Positions 50,751-60,369 of a stretch of DNA of 64,000 bases are shown one piece after another (position 1 is the first letter of the stretch; each line of letters opens with the position of its first letter). The position numbers and the translations under genes were made by a program. Under the pieces are notes generated by a model. The model had not been told where the DNA came from. It saw only the letters and a program-made list of their open reading frames with translations, and did no database searches. Origin of the DNA: Gammaproteobacteria bacterium (GTDB taxonomy: Bacteria; Pseudomonadota; Gammaproteobacteria; Pseudomonadales; Pseudomonadaceae); the NCBI GenBank assembly GCA_903970465.1, contig CAJCIO010000055.1, positions 1 through 64,000 of the forward strand, given 5' to 3'.

Positions 50751-50838
50751 GAGCTCTGATTCAGCAGTACATCTGCCAGTAATACGGTGGCGCCCGAAAG
50801 CGCCACCACCTCGCTACAGCCCCTGAGCCGGGGGCCGC

Positions 50839-52197
50839 TCAACGCATCTCCGGCAACAACTGCGCTTCGCTCTTGATCTCGGTCTGAGCGATGGCTTCGG
50901 GCGGCAATACCACCCGGGTCTTGGCAACCAGGTCGCCCATGTTGGCCAGCACGCGGTACATTGCGTATTCCTCGGTGTAGCGCACTTCGACATAGCGGCT
51001 ATTGGCGGTGTAGAGCTCGTTCTCGCTGTCGAGCAAGTCGAGCAGGGTCCGCTGGCCGAGGCCGAACTGGTCCTGATAGGCGGCGCGCACGCGCGTGGTG
51101 GTCTCGGCGTATTCGCGGGCATACGGGGTTTGCTGGCGGGCGTTGAGCATGGCGTTCCAGCTCAGCGACATGTTCTCGTTGAGTTGGCGCAGGGCGTTGT
51201 TACGAATGTCCATCGCCTGGTTGATCTTGTAGGCATCGGATTGCAGCCGGGCCTTGTCGCCGCCGCCGCGGAACAGGTTGTAATTGACTACCACGCCAGC
51301 ACGCCAGCTGTTGTTGTGGCCTTCTTCGCCCGAAATGTTGTTGTTGGCCCCCACCGCCAGTTCGCCGTCGAGGCGCGGGTAGAACGGTGACTTGGCCACT
51401 TCGTACTGACTCTCCGCCGCCTGTACGTCGGCCTGCGCCGATTTCAGGTAGGGATTGTTGCTCATCATGTCCTTGCGCGCGGCCTGTAGATCGGTGGGCA
51501 ATTCGCCCTTGATCGACGCGGGCGTCTCCAGCTCATCGGGCATGCGCCCCACGGCACTGTAGAAGTTGGCCTCGGCGTCAGAGAGGTTGACCTGCGCGGT
51601 GTAGAAATTGTTTTCCGCCAGCGCGCGACGGGCGCGGGACTGGTCGGTATCGGCCGTGCTGCCGATGCCTTGCTGGCTGCGCAAGCCGATCTGGTCGTTG
51701 ATGCGCAAATGAGCCTGCAGGTTGTTCTTGGCCAAGGTCACCAGCTCGCGCTGCTTGAGGACTTCGAGGTACACCTGGATGGTGCGCAGGGCCAGGTCCT
51801 CGGCGCTGCCCTGTACGTAATAGGCGCGCGACGTAGAGACGGCCGAAGTACGGGCCTTTTCGTTGGGTGTATTGAACCCATCGAAGAGCATCTGGCGCAG
51901 GCGCAATTCCGACTGGGTGTAATTCAGACTCTCGGTGTGGTGACCGCCTTGAAAGCGCGTCGTGGGATTGTCCGAGCGTTCGCGCCCGTAACCGCCTACC
52001 AGGTCGACCGTAGGCAGATAGCCGCTGCTGGCGACCTTGCCATCTTGGTCGGCAGACAGTCGGTTATGAATATTGGATTGCAGGTCCGGGTGGAAATCAA
52101 TGGTGGTCTGAATCGCTTCCTGCAGACTCATCGCTTGAACATTGGCGCCCATCATCGCTAACAACATAGCGCTGCACAGAGGGGTCAAAACGCGCAT
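50839..52197 (-). CDS. lapE: TolC-like outer-membrane channel LapE
   Basis: 452 residues with a Sec signal peptide (LLAMMGANVQA) and two TolC-type repeats (SLQEAIQTTIDFHPDLQSNI; DLQAARKDMMSNNPYLKSAQ). A GGAGAAG site precedes the ATG. It is the outer-membrane exit of the T1SS; LapA-type adhesins stay threaded in LapE by their retention module. It heads lapEBC and faces the adhesin gene. Confidence 0.92.
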   Translation of the reverse strand: MRVLTPLCSAMLLAMMGANVQAMSLQEAIQTTIDFHPDLQSNIHNRLSADQDGKVASSGYLPTVDLVGGYGRERSDNPTTRFQGGHHTESLNYTQSELRLRQMLFDGFNTPNEKARTSAVSTSRAYYVQGSAEDLALRTIQVYLEVLKQRELVTLAKNNLQAHLRINDQIGLRSQQGIGSTADTDQSRARRALAENNFYTAQVNLSDAEANFYSAVGRMPDELETPASIKGELPTDLQAARKDMMSNNPYLKSAQADVQAAESQYEVAKSPFYPRLDGELAVGANNNISGEEGHNNSWRAGVVVNYNLFRGGGDKARLQSDAYKINQAMDIRNNALRQLNENMSLSWNAMLNARQQTPYAREYAETTTRVRAAYQDQFGLGQRTLLDLLDSENELYTANSRYVEVRYTEEYAMYRVLANMGDLVAKTRVVLPPEAIAQTEIKSEAQLLPEMR

Positions 52198-52717
52198 TGG
52201 GTACTTCTCCGTGTGAAGGTCTTATAATGGGCGTCAGAAATCTGACTGAAAACCATCGATATTTGATTGGAGCTTGTAACACACTATCGCAGAACAAGTT
52301 TTCTCAGCGCTAAGACGAAATTAGAATAAGCCTTATGCGAAAATAAACTTATACGAACGGCACCTTTGCGGACATTGTGAACTCAAAGAGGCAGCTAATA
52401 ACTGCGCACTGCTTGGTGCAGAGCGCAACTTGGAAAGTTCAATAATATTTGTGGTGCAAAAGGCAGGGGAACTGACCAAGAGGGGGGAGGAACTGTTAAG
52501 CGACAGAATCTTGTCAGGCAGGCATGATTCTTGTAACGCTTAATAAATTCCATTCAAAGAATCTTAGAACCGAATGTCGTTGAATTCATTCATATTTTGT
52601 TCTGTAGTTAGAGTCTTTTGACGGGCCCGCCTGTGGGCGGTGCGCGTCACTTTTGTGTCGTTTCCGGTCTTTGCCCATGGCCTGACTGCCGCGCGCGCGT
52701 GGCAACGGAGGATGGCA
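52198..52717. other. 520-bp divergent control region between lapE and the adhesin gene
   Basis: I see no coding gene here. The stretch from about 52210 to 52620 is much richer in A and T than its neighbours. It holds a hairpin CCGCC/GGCGG near 52627-52640. It must carry both promoters. I could not place a convincing sigma-70 or regulator site by eye; FleQ or sigma-S control, known for other lap genes, is only a possibility. Confidence 0.6.
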
Positions 52718-55700
52718 ATGGCAGTATTGATCGGTGTTGTGAAGGGTGTGATCGGGCAGGTGTTCGTGGTCCACAGCGATGGTTCGAGACGGGCTGTGGC
52801 CGATGGCGAACGCCTCTTCGCCGGGGACACACTGGACACCGGCGCTGCTGGTGCGGTGGCCGTTCATCTGACCAATGGCAATGATCTGACCCTTGGGCGT
52901 GGCAGCAGCCTGCAGTTGAGTCAGCAGTTGCTGAGCGATCAACCACCGAACATCGTCGTTCACGACCCGGCGACGGCTCCCGATGGATCGCAGCTGACTG
53001 AAGTGCAGCAGATCCAGCAGGCTATCGCTGCGGGTGCTGATCCGACCCAAGTCCTCGAAGCTACCGCTGCCGGCCCGACTGGCGCCGGTGTCTACACCAA
53101 CACGCCGGCCGGCGATCTTGGCGGTGGCCACAGCTTCGTGCTCTTGACCGAAACCGGCGGCAGCGTCTCGCCGACCGTCGGTTTCCCGACCATCGGCCTT
53201 GGCTTCGAATTGCTCAACGCCCAGGAACCCGTGGGCGACCTGTTCCAGACGGCCGACGCGGGTATAACGACGCCCGTGGTCGTAACGCCGGATACGCCGC
53301 CGGTGGTCGTGACGCCAGATACTCCGCCGGTGGTCGTGCCACCCGATACAACGCCGAACTCTCCGCCAGTGACCACCCCGCCCGACAACGGCATTACCTT
53401 CGTCGATCTCTATCGCGACGGCGGCGAGCAGCGAGTATTCGAAGCCGACCTGCCCAACGGCACCAACACTGCTCAAGGCAAAGGCGGCGACCTGACCCGC
53501 ACCGATGTGTTCAGCGTGGTCGCCCCTGACGGCCTGGCCTCCTTGACCATCGATGGCGTGCAAGTGGTCAGCAACGGCGTGCTGGTTAGCAACACCGGCG
53601 ATGGCACCGTGCAAATCGTCGGTCAACTTGGCAATACCCTGACCATTACCGGCTACAACGCCAGCACCGGCGTGTTCAATTACACCTATGTGCTCTCGGT
53701 TGATCAGCACAACAACCAGACCACCAGCAATACCGAACTGTCGGAAGACTTCCACCTGGTGGCCAGCGATACCGATGGCGACGCTGGCGATGCCTGGCTG
53801 AACGTGCGCATCACCGACGACAGCCCCATCGCCAATAATGACGTCGGCAGCACCGTGACTCAGCAATCCCCCGAGATCACCGGTAACGTTGTGACCAACG
53901 ACTTCGTCGGTGCCGACACCAATGCCAATCCGGTCAGTATCGACCCCACGCTCAACCCCGGCTTCGTGGTTTCCGGGCAGACGATCATCGGCACTTACGG
54001 CACCCTGACCCTGGGCACGGACGGTGCCTATACCTACGTTCTCAACCCTGAGAGCGAGGCGTTCCAGGCCTACAAGGACTCGGGCCTGGCGGTCAAGGAA
54101 ATCTTCACCTACACCCTGACCGACGGTGATGGCGACAAGACCACCGCCAATCTGACCGTCAACATCGCCGCCAACCACGAAGTAATCTTCAACTGGCTGC
54201 ACGCGAGCGGCGGCGATCTCATCTTCGCTGAGGCCGACCTCCCCAATGGCACCAGCGTCGAGCCGAACAAGGCCAGCTACCTGACCGATCACAGCAGCGT
54301 CTACATCGACGCCAAGGACGGGCTGGCCAATCTGAGCATCGAAGTCTACAGAGACGGCCAATTGCAGAGCACCCAAGTGGTCTCCAATGGCAATCTGGTC
54401 AGCAACTCGGTGCAGATCGTCGGCGAGTCGGGCAACGTCCTGACCATTACTGGCTATGACAAAGTCACGGGCATCCTCAGCTACACCTACGTGCTGTCTG
54501 AGCCTGGCCACAATAATCCACCGGCTGCGGGCGATCTGGCCAACCTGCAACTGTCGGACGACTTCAAGCTGGTCGGTACCGACACCGATGGCGACACCGG
54601 TTCGGCCTGGATCAACATCACTATCAAGGACGATGCGCCCATCGCCAGCAATGACGTCGGCGCCAGTCTGGTGACCGACAAGGCGCCGGAGCTCACCGGC
54701 ACCGTGCTGGCCAACGACCAGGTTGGTGCCGATACCAATGCCAACCCGGTCAGCATCAAGGCCTCGGACAACCCCGACTTCAGCGTCAACGGCCAGACGG
54801 TCGAAGGCAAGTACGGCACCCTGACCCTGCATGCCGACGGCACCTATGACTATGTACTGAACAGCGGCAGCGATGCATTCAAGGAGCTGAAGGCTTCGGG
54901 CCTGACCGACAAGGAAGTGTTCAAGTACACCCTGACCGATGGCGACGGCGACGCCACCACCGCCAACCTGACCATCGATATCGGCGCCAACCACACAGTG
55001 ATTTTCAACTGGTTGGGCAGCACCGGTGGCGACTTGGAATTCAAGGAAGCCGACCTGCCTGCTGGCACCAACACCGCACCCGACAAGGCCAACTTCCTTA
55101 CCGACCACAGCAGCGTGTACATCGATGCGAAGGACGGCCTGGCCAACTTGAGCATCGACACCCTGGTCAACGGCCAGACCGTGACGACCGTCGTGGTCGC
55201 CAATGGCGTGCTCGTCAACTCGCAAGGGGTGGTGGTGCCGGGTGAGTCAGGCAACAACCTGACCATCACTGGCTACAACGCCAGCACCGGCGTACTCAGC
55301 TACAGCTACACCCTGGCCGAGCCGGGCCACAACAATGCTCCCGGCAGCGCTGATCCGCTGGCGGAAACGCAGCTGTCGGACGACTTCAAGCTCACCGCGA
55401 CCGACACCGACGGCGACACCGCGTCGGCCTGGATCAACATCACCATCAAGGACGATTCGCCCGTCGCCAACAACGACCAGGGCGACAGCACCCTGAGCAC
55501 CAAGCTGCTGAGCATCACCGGCGATGTGCTGACCAATGATCACGTCGGCGCTGACACCAATGCCGCTCCGGTTACCCTCACGGACGCGAGCGGTAAGGTG
55601 GTGACCAGCCTCGAAGGCCAGTTCGGCACCCTGGAGATGGGCACCGACGGCAAATACACCTATACCCTCGACCCGAGCTCGCCGGCCTATCAAGCGTTGG

Positions 55701-58252
55701 CCAGTGGTCAGACGGCCACTGAAACCTTCACCTACACCTTGACCGATGGCGACGGCGACTCGACCACCGCCAACCTGGTGATCGACGTGAAGTGCGACCC
55801 CGTGCCGGTCGCTGTGGCTCAGGAGGCGACCGTCACCTCCGGTGCCACTGGCGCCAACGTCCTACTGGTGATCGACGTTTCCAACAGCATGAACGATATC
55901 GTCAAAGGTACCGACTTGACCCGGCTGGATCTGGCCAAGCAGGCGGTCGACAAGATGCTTTTGCAATACGCCGATATCGGCGATGTGAAAGTGCAGGTCA
56001 CTACCTTCAATAACCAGACCCACCAGGTCAGTGGCAGTTGGGTCGATGTCGCCGAAGCCATCCGTCTGGTCAATGGCCTGACGGCGGGCGGCGGCACCAA
56101 CTACGACTACGCGCTGGATGGCGCGAAGACGGCCTACGCGGCGGATGGCAAGCTGGTGGGGGCGGGCGTACAGACCGTCTCGTACTTCGTCTCCGACGGT
56201 AATCCGACGCTGTCCAGCGACAACCCTAAAGTCACCAGCGAGCAGTCCGGCAATCAGACCAATCCCAATCTGGGCGACGGCATCGACAGCGATGAAGCGG
56301 CGGTGTGGACGGACTTCCTCAAGCTGCACGACATCAAGTCGGTTGCCATCGGCATCGGCAATAGCGTTCAAGCGGAGTATCTGAACCCTATCGCCTTCGA
56401 TGGCACCACGGGCAAGGACATCGCGCCGCAACTGGTGCGCGATGTCACGCAGTTGCCCAACATTCTGGGTAGCACGGTGCAAGGCCAGCCGGTGGTGGGT
56501 TCGCTCACCGATGGCGGTGGTTTCGGTGCTGACGGCGGCTTCGTCCAATCGATCAGTGTCGATGGCGTGAAGTACAGCTTCGATGGCAGCAACACCGTGA
56601 TCGCAGGTGCCGGCGCGGTGGCCGACAACTATCGGTATTTCGCCTCGTCCCACGAGCTGGCCGTCAGTACCCTGGATGGCGGTTTGCTGCAGGTCAATCT
56701 GCTGACCGGTGCCTATACCTACACACCACCCGTTGGCGCCACGCAAGCGTTCACCGAGACGGTGCTGTTCACCCTTGCCGACACTAATGGCGATGTGGCC
56801 AGCAACGCCCTGACTGTTCATGTGCTGGCGGAAACGTCGGTGATTGCGCCGACCGAAACCATCATCACCAACGTGCTCGATTCGAGCATTACGGTGCCAG
56901 CAGCGGCGTTGCTGGCCAACACGGCGGCCGGCACGCAGCTGACCAGCTCGACGACCTTCGATACGGGCTGGGGTGCGGCTCGCGGAGCCGACTTCACCAG
57001 CACTTCGACGACCCCGCTGGCATTCCGCGGCCCGACGTCCAATCGGCTGGATCTCGACCGTTCGGAGTTCACGGTCCGCAACGCGGCGCCGATGACCGCC
57101 GCCTTGATCGTGCTGGGCGAATTGGGTGCCGTGGGTAGCGCATTCGCGTCGGACACGCTTACGGTCGAGCTGAAAAAGGGCGAGACCCTGCACCTCGACT
57201 CCAGCCTCAGCGGTAGCCATGCCAGCCTGGCTTGGGCAGCTGCGGACGGGACCTACACGGTGCTCGGCAAGGATGGCAACTTCACGGCCACCGAGGATGG
57301 CGTCTACAAGATTCACGTCACCAACCTGGCAGGCGCAGAAGGCACCCAGAGCGAGACCTACCAGCTCACCCTGACCGTCGACTACAGCCATGCCACGACG
57401 ACTCCGGTGCACACCGACACCTACAGCGTTGCCGACAACCATGGCGACTCGGCTACGGGGGCGTTGGCGATTCATTACCAGGCCGGTAATCATCTGGTGG
57501 GCACCGATGGCAATGATGTACTGATTGCCGGTGAGGGTCACAGTCTGCTCGAAGGCGGCAAGGGTGACGACGTACTGGTCGCTGGCAGCCAAGGCGACGA
57601 CCTGTACGGCAACGATGGCAACGACCTGCTGATCGGCGGCGCGGGCGACGACACCCTGGACGGCGGTGCCGGCAACAACACCGCGAGCTACGAGAAGGCC
57701 TCGGCTGGCGTGCATGTCGATCTGACCCAGGTGGGCGTCGCTCAGGATACGGTGGGGGCAGGGCAGGACACGCTGTCCAATATTCAGAACCTGATCGGTT
57801 CGGATCACAATGACTGGCTGGTCGGTGATCTTCACGACAATGTCATCACCGGCGGCAAGGGTGATGACCTGTTGACCGGCGGCGGTGGCAACGACACCTT
57901 CAAGTGGCAGGACGGCGACACCGGGCACGACACCATCACCGACTTCAAACTGGGCAGTGACACGCTGGACCTGTCGCAATTGCTGCACGGCGAAAACTCG
58001 GTGGCCAGTTCGCTGGAGAACTTCCTGCAGTTCAAGGTGAGCGGTACCGGTGATGGATTGGTGTCGACCATCGAGATCAGCAGCCTGGGCAACGACAAGA
58101 CCACGCAGACCATTTCGCTCGAACACGTCGATGTGGCGAGCAATTATGGCGTGCAGGTCGGAGCGGGTGGCATGGTCGCCAACGGGCATGACACGGCGAC
58201 CATTATCAGTGGCATGTTGAATGACCATTCGTTGAAGGCTGATACGGTTTAG
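52718..58252 (+). CDS. Compact LapA-type RTX adhesin with retention module, LapG site and vWFA domain
   Basis: 1844 residues from the ATG at 52718, which has GGAG at 7 bases; an ATG at 52712 is closer to it. Residues 1-110 are the retention module. TAAG at 116-119 is a LapG site (cut after A118). A Pro/Thr linker (185-223) precedes three tandem units of about 260-272 residues (about 224, 484 and 756 onward), each a T1SS-143/VCBS-like pair ending in TDGDGD. A vWFA domain begins near 1046 with MIDAS D1053-x-S1055-x-S1057. RTX nonapeptides lie at about 1592-1640 and 1690-1715, then the secretion signal. One Cys noticed (before the vWFA). It is short for LapA (5218 residues in Pf0-1, from memory). 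Confidence 0.93.
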   Translation: MAVLIGVVKGVIGQVFVVHSDGSRRAVADGERLFAGDTLDTGAAGAVAVHLTNGNDLTLGRGSSLQLSQQLLSDQPPNIVVHDPATAPDGSQLTEVQQIQQAIAAGADPTQVLEATAAGPTGAGVYTNTPAGDLGGGHSFVLLTETGGSVSPTVGFPTIGLGFELLNAQEPVGDLFQTADAGITTPVVVTPDTPPVVVTPDTPPVVVPPDTTPNSPPVTTPPDNGITFVDLYRDGGEQRVFEADLPNGTNTAQGKGGDLTRTDVFSVVAPDGLASLTIDGVQVVSNGVLVSNTGDGTVQIVGQLGNTLTITGYNASTGVFNYTYVLSVDQHNNQTTSNTELSEDFHLVASDTDGDAGDAWLNVRITDDSPIANNDVGSTVTQQSPEITGNVVTNDFVGADTNANPVSIDPTLNPGFVVSGQTIIGTYGTLTLGTDGAYTYVLNPESEAFQAYKDSGLAVKEIFTYTLTDGDGDKTTANLTVNIAANHEVIFNWLHASGGDLIFAEADLPNGTSVEPNKASYLTDHSSVYIDAKDGLANLSIEVYRDGQLQSTQVVSNGNLVSNSVQIVGESGNVLTITGYDKVTGILSYTYVLSEPGHNNPPAAGDLANLQLSDDFKLVGTDTDGDTGSAWINITIKDDAPIASNDVGASLVTDKAPELTGTVLANDQVGADTNANPVSIKASDNPDFSVNGQTVEGKYGTLTLHADGTYDYVLNSGSDAFKELKASGLTDKEVFKYTLTDGDGDATTANLTIDIGANHTVIFNWLGSTGGDLEFKEADLPAGTNTAPDKANFLTDHSSVYIDAKDGLANLSIDTLVNGQTVTTVVVANGVLVNSQGVVVPGESGNNLTITGYNASTGVLSYSYTLAEPGHNNAPGSADPLAETQLSDDFKLTATDTDGDTASAWINITIKDDSPVANNDQGDSTLSTKLLSITGDVLTNDHVGADTNAAPVTLTDASGKVVTSLEGQFGTLEMGTDGKYTYTLDPSSPAYQALASGQTATETFTYTLTDGDGDSTTANLVIDVKCDPVPVAVAQEATVTSGATGANVLLVIDVSNSMNDIVKGTDLTRLDLAKQAVDKMLLQYADIGDVKVQVTTFNNQTHQVSGSWVDVAEAIRLVNGLTAGGGTNYDYALDGAKTAYAADGKLVGAGVQTVSYFVSDGNPTLSSDNPKVTSEQSGNQTNPNLGDGIDSDEAAVWTDFLKLHDIKSVAIGIGNSVQAEYLNPIAFDGTTGKDIAPQLVRDVTQLPNILGSTVQGQPVVGSLTDGGGFGADGGFVQSISVDGVKYSFDGSNTVIAGAGAVADNYRYFASSHELAVSTLDGGLLQVNLLTGAYTYTPPVGATQAFTETVLFTLADTNGDVASNALTVHVLAETSVIAPTETIITNVLDSSITVPAAALLANTAAGTQLTSSTTFDTGWGAARGADFTSTSTTPLAFRGPTSNRLDLDRSEFTVRNAAPMTAALIVLGELGAVGSAFASDTLTVELKKGETLHLDSSLSGSHASLAWAAADGTYTVLGKDGNFTATEDGVYKIHVTNLAGAEGTQSETYQLTLTVDYSHATTTPVHTDTYSVADNHGDSATGALAIHYQAGNHLVGTDGNDVLIAGEGHSLLEGGKGDDVLVAGSQGDDLYGNDGNDLLIGGAGDDTLDGGAGNNTASYEKASAGVHVDLTQVGVAQDTVGAGQDTLSNIQNLIGSDHNDWLVGDLHDNVITGGKGDDLLTGGGGNDTFKWQDGDTGHDTITDFKLGSDTLDLSQLLHGENSVASSLENFLQFKVSGTGDGLVSTIEISSLGNDKTTQTISLEHVDVASNYGVQVGAGGMVANGHDTATIISGMLNDHSLKADTV
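53385..55795 (+). repeat. Three tandem adhesin units of about 0.8 kb
   Basis: Unit boundaries are near 53385, 54170, 54985 and 55795. Units 2 and 3 are the closest; both contain the same protein stretch LTDHSSVYIDAKDGLANLSI, with synonymous changes at many third codon positions. They therefore diverged long ago or exchange slowly. Unit 1 is more distant. Confidence 0.85.
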
Positions 58253-58260
58253 GGGCAGCC

Positions 58261-58340
58261 TTGAGCTGCAAGCTGCAAGCTGCAAGCTACAAGCTACAAG
58301 CTAAGGCTTCACGCTTGCGGCTTGCGGCTTGCAGCTTCAA
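58261..58340. repeat. Inverted arrays of 7-base repeats between the adhesin gene and lapD
   Basis: The left array reads AGCTGCA (three copies), AGCTACA (two) and AGCTAAG. The right array is the inverse, GCTTGCG/GCTTGCA units. The arrays can fold on each other into one long hairpin, and the right end overlaps the lapD stop codon at 58337-58339. It probably ends both convergent transcripts. Confidence 0.8.
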
Positions 58341-60280
58341 AGCTCCTCAGGTATCCCGATCCAGCGGCCCATGGCGCCGTATACGCCTAATTCCTGCAAT
58401 ACCTCGAATTCCTGTGCACTCTCCACCATCTCGGCAATCAACGGCAAATCGATGCTGCGCGTCGTGCGCAGTACCGCGTCGATGAACAGGCGCTTGTCCG
58501 GATGGGCATCGATGGCGTGGATATAACTGCCGTCCAGCTTGAGGTAGGCCAATCCCAGATGGCTGAGATTGCCGATCTGGCTGAACAATCCGCCAAAGTG
58601 CTGCAGGCCGAAGGCATAGCCGCTGCCGATGATGCCTCGGGCCAGAAACTGCAACGTGGCGGCGATGGGCAGGTTGCGTTCGTCGGCTTCCAGCGTCAGC
58701 CAGCGCGCCTGGGCCGGATGGGCGTTGAGGGTCTCGATGATGGCGGCCATCGCCAGCGGGTCGTTGAGGGTGCTGCTGGACAGGCTCAGTGCCAGGGGTT
58801 GGGGCCGCTGCTGCAAGGCGGCCAAGGTGTGTTCGAGCATCAGGCGATCCAGCCGTGTCGACCATCCCAGGCGTTGAATCCAGGGCAGAAAGCGCCCGGC
58901 AGCAATGGCTTCGCCGGTGTGGTCCAGCAACCGCGCGAGCACCTTGCGATGCAACACTGTGCCCGGGTCGGTGCACGCCACCACCGGTTGGCAATACAGC
59001 AGCAACCTGCCTTCGGTGAGTGCCGCGTCTATCCAGTCGCGCCAATCGTGGGGGCTGTAGGCTGGCGGATCGGGGTAATCGCTGGATACCGCCCAGGGCT
59101 GGTGCGGCTGGGCTTGTGCCATCACCAGTGCCTGATCGAGCGCGTGCATGATCTGCTCCAGCGTCTGCCCCGGCTGATAGTCGGTGATCCCTATGAGCGC
59201 CACGGGTTGGCGATCGCTGGCACCTGTCGAGAATAAAGTGGACACCCGTTCGCTTAGGTCCGCAGCTAACTGCTCGGCGTCCTGAGCGGTGGTGCCCGGC
59301 ATGAGCAGGCTGAATTCGCCGCCGCGGTTGCGCGCCGGCAGCCATTGCTGGCGATGTGGCGTGGCCATCAGCTCGCGCAGCAACTCACCTACCGCACGAA
59401 TCAGCCCATCGGTGTGCTGGCCGCCGAGGCGCTGGTTAATGCCGGCCAGATCGTCCAGGCGCAGGGTCAGCACGTAGCCCGGGCCGTTGTGCTCGGTGGC
59501 CAGCAGGGCCTGGGTCAGGCGTGCGTCGAGCAGGCGCCGATTGGCCAGCCCGGTGAGGCTGTCCTGGAAGGCTTCTTCCTGCAGGCGATCGCTGCGCGCG
59601 GCCTGTTCGGCGAACTGCTGCTTGAGTTTGCCGACCATCTGGTTCATCGCCAGCACGACTCGGCGCAGTTCCGGGGTGTGGGGGATGTTGTCGAGCAGGC
59701 GAAACTCGCGCTGCGCAATGGCGTCGGCCTGGCGCGTCATGTCATCCAGTGGGCGCAACTGGCGGCGCAACAGCCAGCCACCGAAAATCGCACTCAGCAA
59801 AGCACAGCCGCTGAGCCACGCGAGGCTGCCCAGTGCCATGTCCCATAACCGCCCCAAGGCGAATCGGGGATGGCTGACCACTTGCACCTGGGCCGCCTGT
59901 TCCCAGCCCCGCATGATCAGCGCCGCGCCTTGCTCGGGACGCAGGTCCACCAGGCGCGCGAACCAGGCGGGCGCGCCGGCATCTTCGTCGGGGTCGCTGG
60001 TGCGTTCGACCAGGACCTTGTGATCCTTGATATTCACCACCCGGATGCTGGCGTAATAGCCGCTGTCGAAGATCGACGTGACCATCAGTTCGACCATCGC
60101 CGGGTCGTCGATATTGGCAGTGAGGGTCAATCCCAGCGCCGTAGCGGCATCCTGGGCATGGGCGCGTAACTGGTCGGTCAGTTGGGAGCGCGAGGTCTCC
60201 AGGCTGACGATGAAACTGCCACTGAACGCCACCACCAGAAACACGCAGATGGCCAGGAACAGTTGTTTGAGCAAAGACAT
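58337..60280 (-). CDS. lapD: c-di-GMP receptor LapD
   Basis: 647 residues from the ATG at 60280 with GGAGGTATGA. TM1 (about 7-28), a periplasmic domain with the MVELMVTSIFDSGYYASIRV stretch, TM2 (about 150-172) and a HAMP precede degenerate GGDEF (RGGEF near 318) and EAL (KVLARL instead of EAL) domains. Both output domains lack catalytic motifs, as in LapD, which binds c-di-GMP and then holds LapG in the periplasm. lapG follows upstream on the same strand, with 89 bases between. Confidence 0.94.
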   Translation of the reverse strand: MSLLKQLFLAICVFLVVAFSGSFIVSLETSRSQLTDQLRAHAQDAATALGLTLTANIDDPAMVELMVTSIFDSGYYASIRVVNIKDHKVLVERTSDPDEDAGAPAWFARLVDLRPEQGAALIMRGWEQAAQVQVVSHPRFALGRLWDMALGSLAWLSGCALLSAIFGGWLLRRQLRPLDDMTRQADAIAQREFRLLDNIPHTPELRRVVLAMNQMVGKLKQQFAEQAARSDRLQEEAFQDSLTGLANRRLLDARLTQALLATEHNGPGYVLTLRLDDLAGINQRLGGQHTDGLIRAVGELLRELMATPHRQQWLPARNRGGEFSLLMPGTTAQDAEQLAADLSERVSTLFSTGASDRQPVALIGITDYQPGQTLEQIMHALDQALVMAQAQPHQPWAVSSDYPDPPAYSPHDWRDWIDAALTEGRLLLYCQPVVACTDPGTVLHRKVLARLLDHTGEAIAAGRFLPWIQRLGWSTRLDRLMLEHTLAALQQRPQPLALSLSSSTLNDPLAMAAIIETLNAHPAQARWLTLEADERNLPIAATLQFLARGIIGSGYAFGLQHFGGLFSQIGNLSHLGLAYLKLDGSYIHAIDAHPDKRLFIDAVLRTTRSIDLPLIAEMVESAQEFEVLQELGVYGAMGRWIGIPEEL

Positions 60281-60369
60281 TCATACCTCCTTGGGGCAAG
60301 GTGTGTCTGGCACTGACTGCATTCGGCCATCGACGGGGAACAACCTGTTGCGGTACTGCCGGTGCGGGG

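Noticed and set aside
52586-58285. Two antisense open frames of 879 and 807 codons across the adhesin gene
   Set aside because: The adhesin frame shows clear domains, a LapG site and RTX repeats. The antisense products are repetitive reflections of those repeats.
58261-58340. Possible CRISPR array
   Set aside because: The units are 7 bases with no spacers of 30 bases or more and no cas genes.
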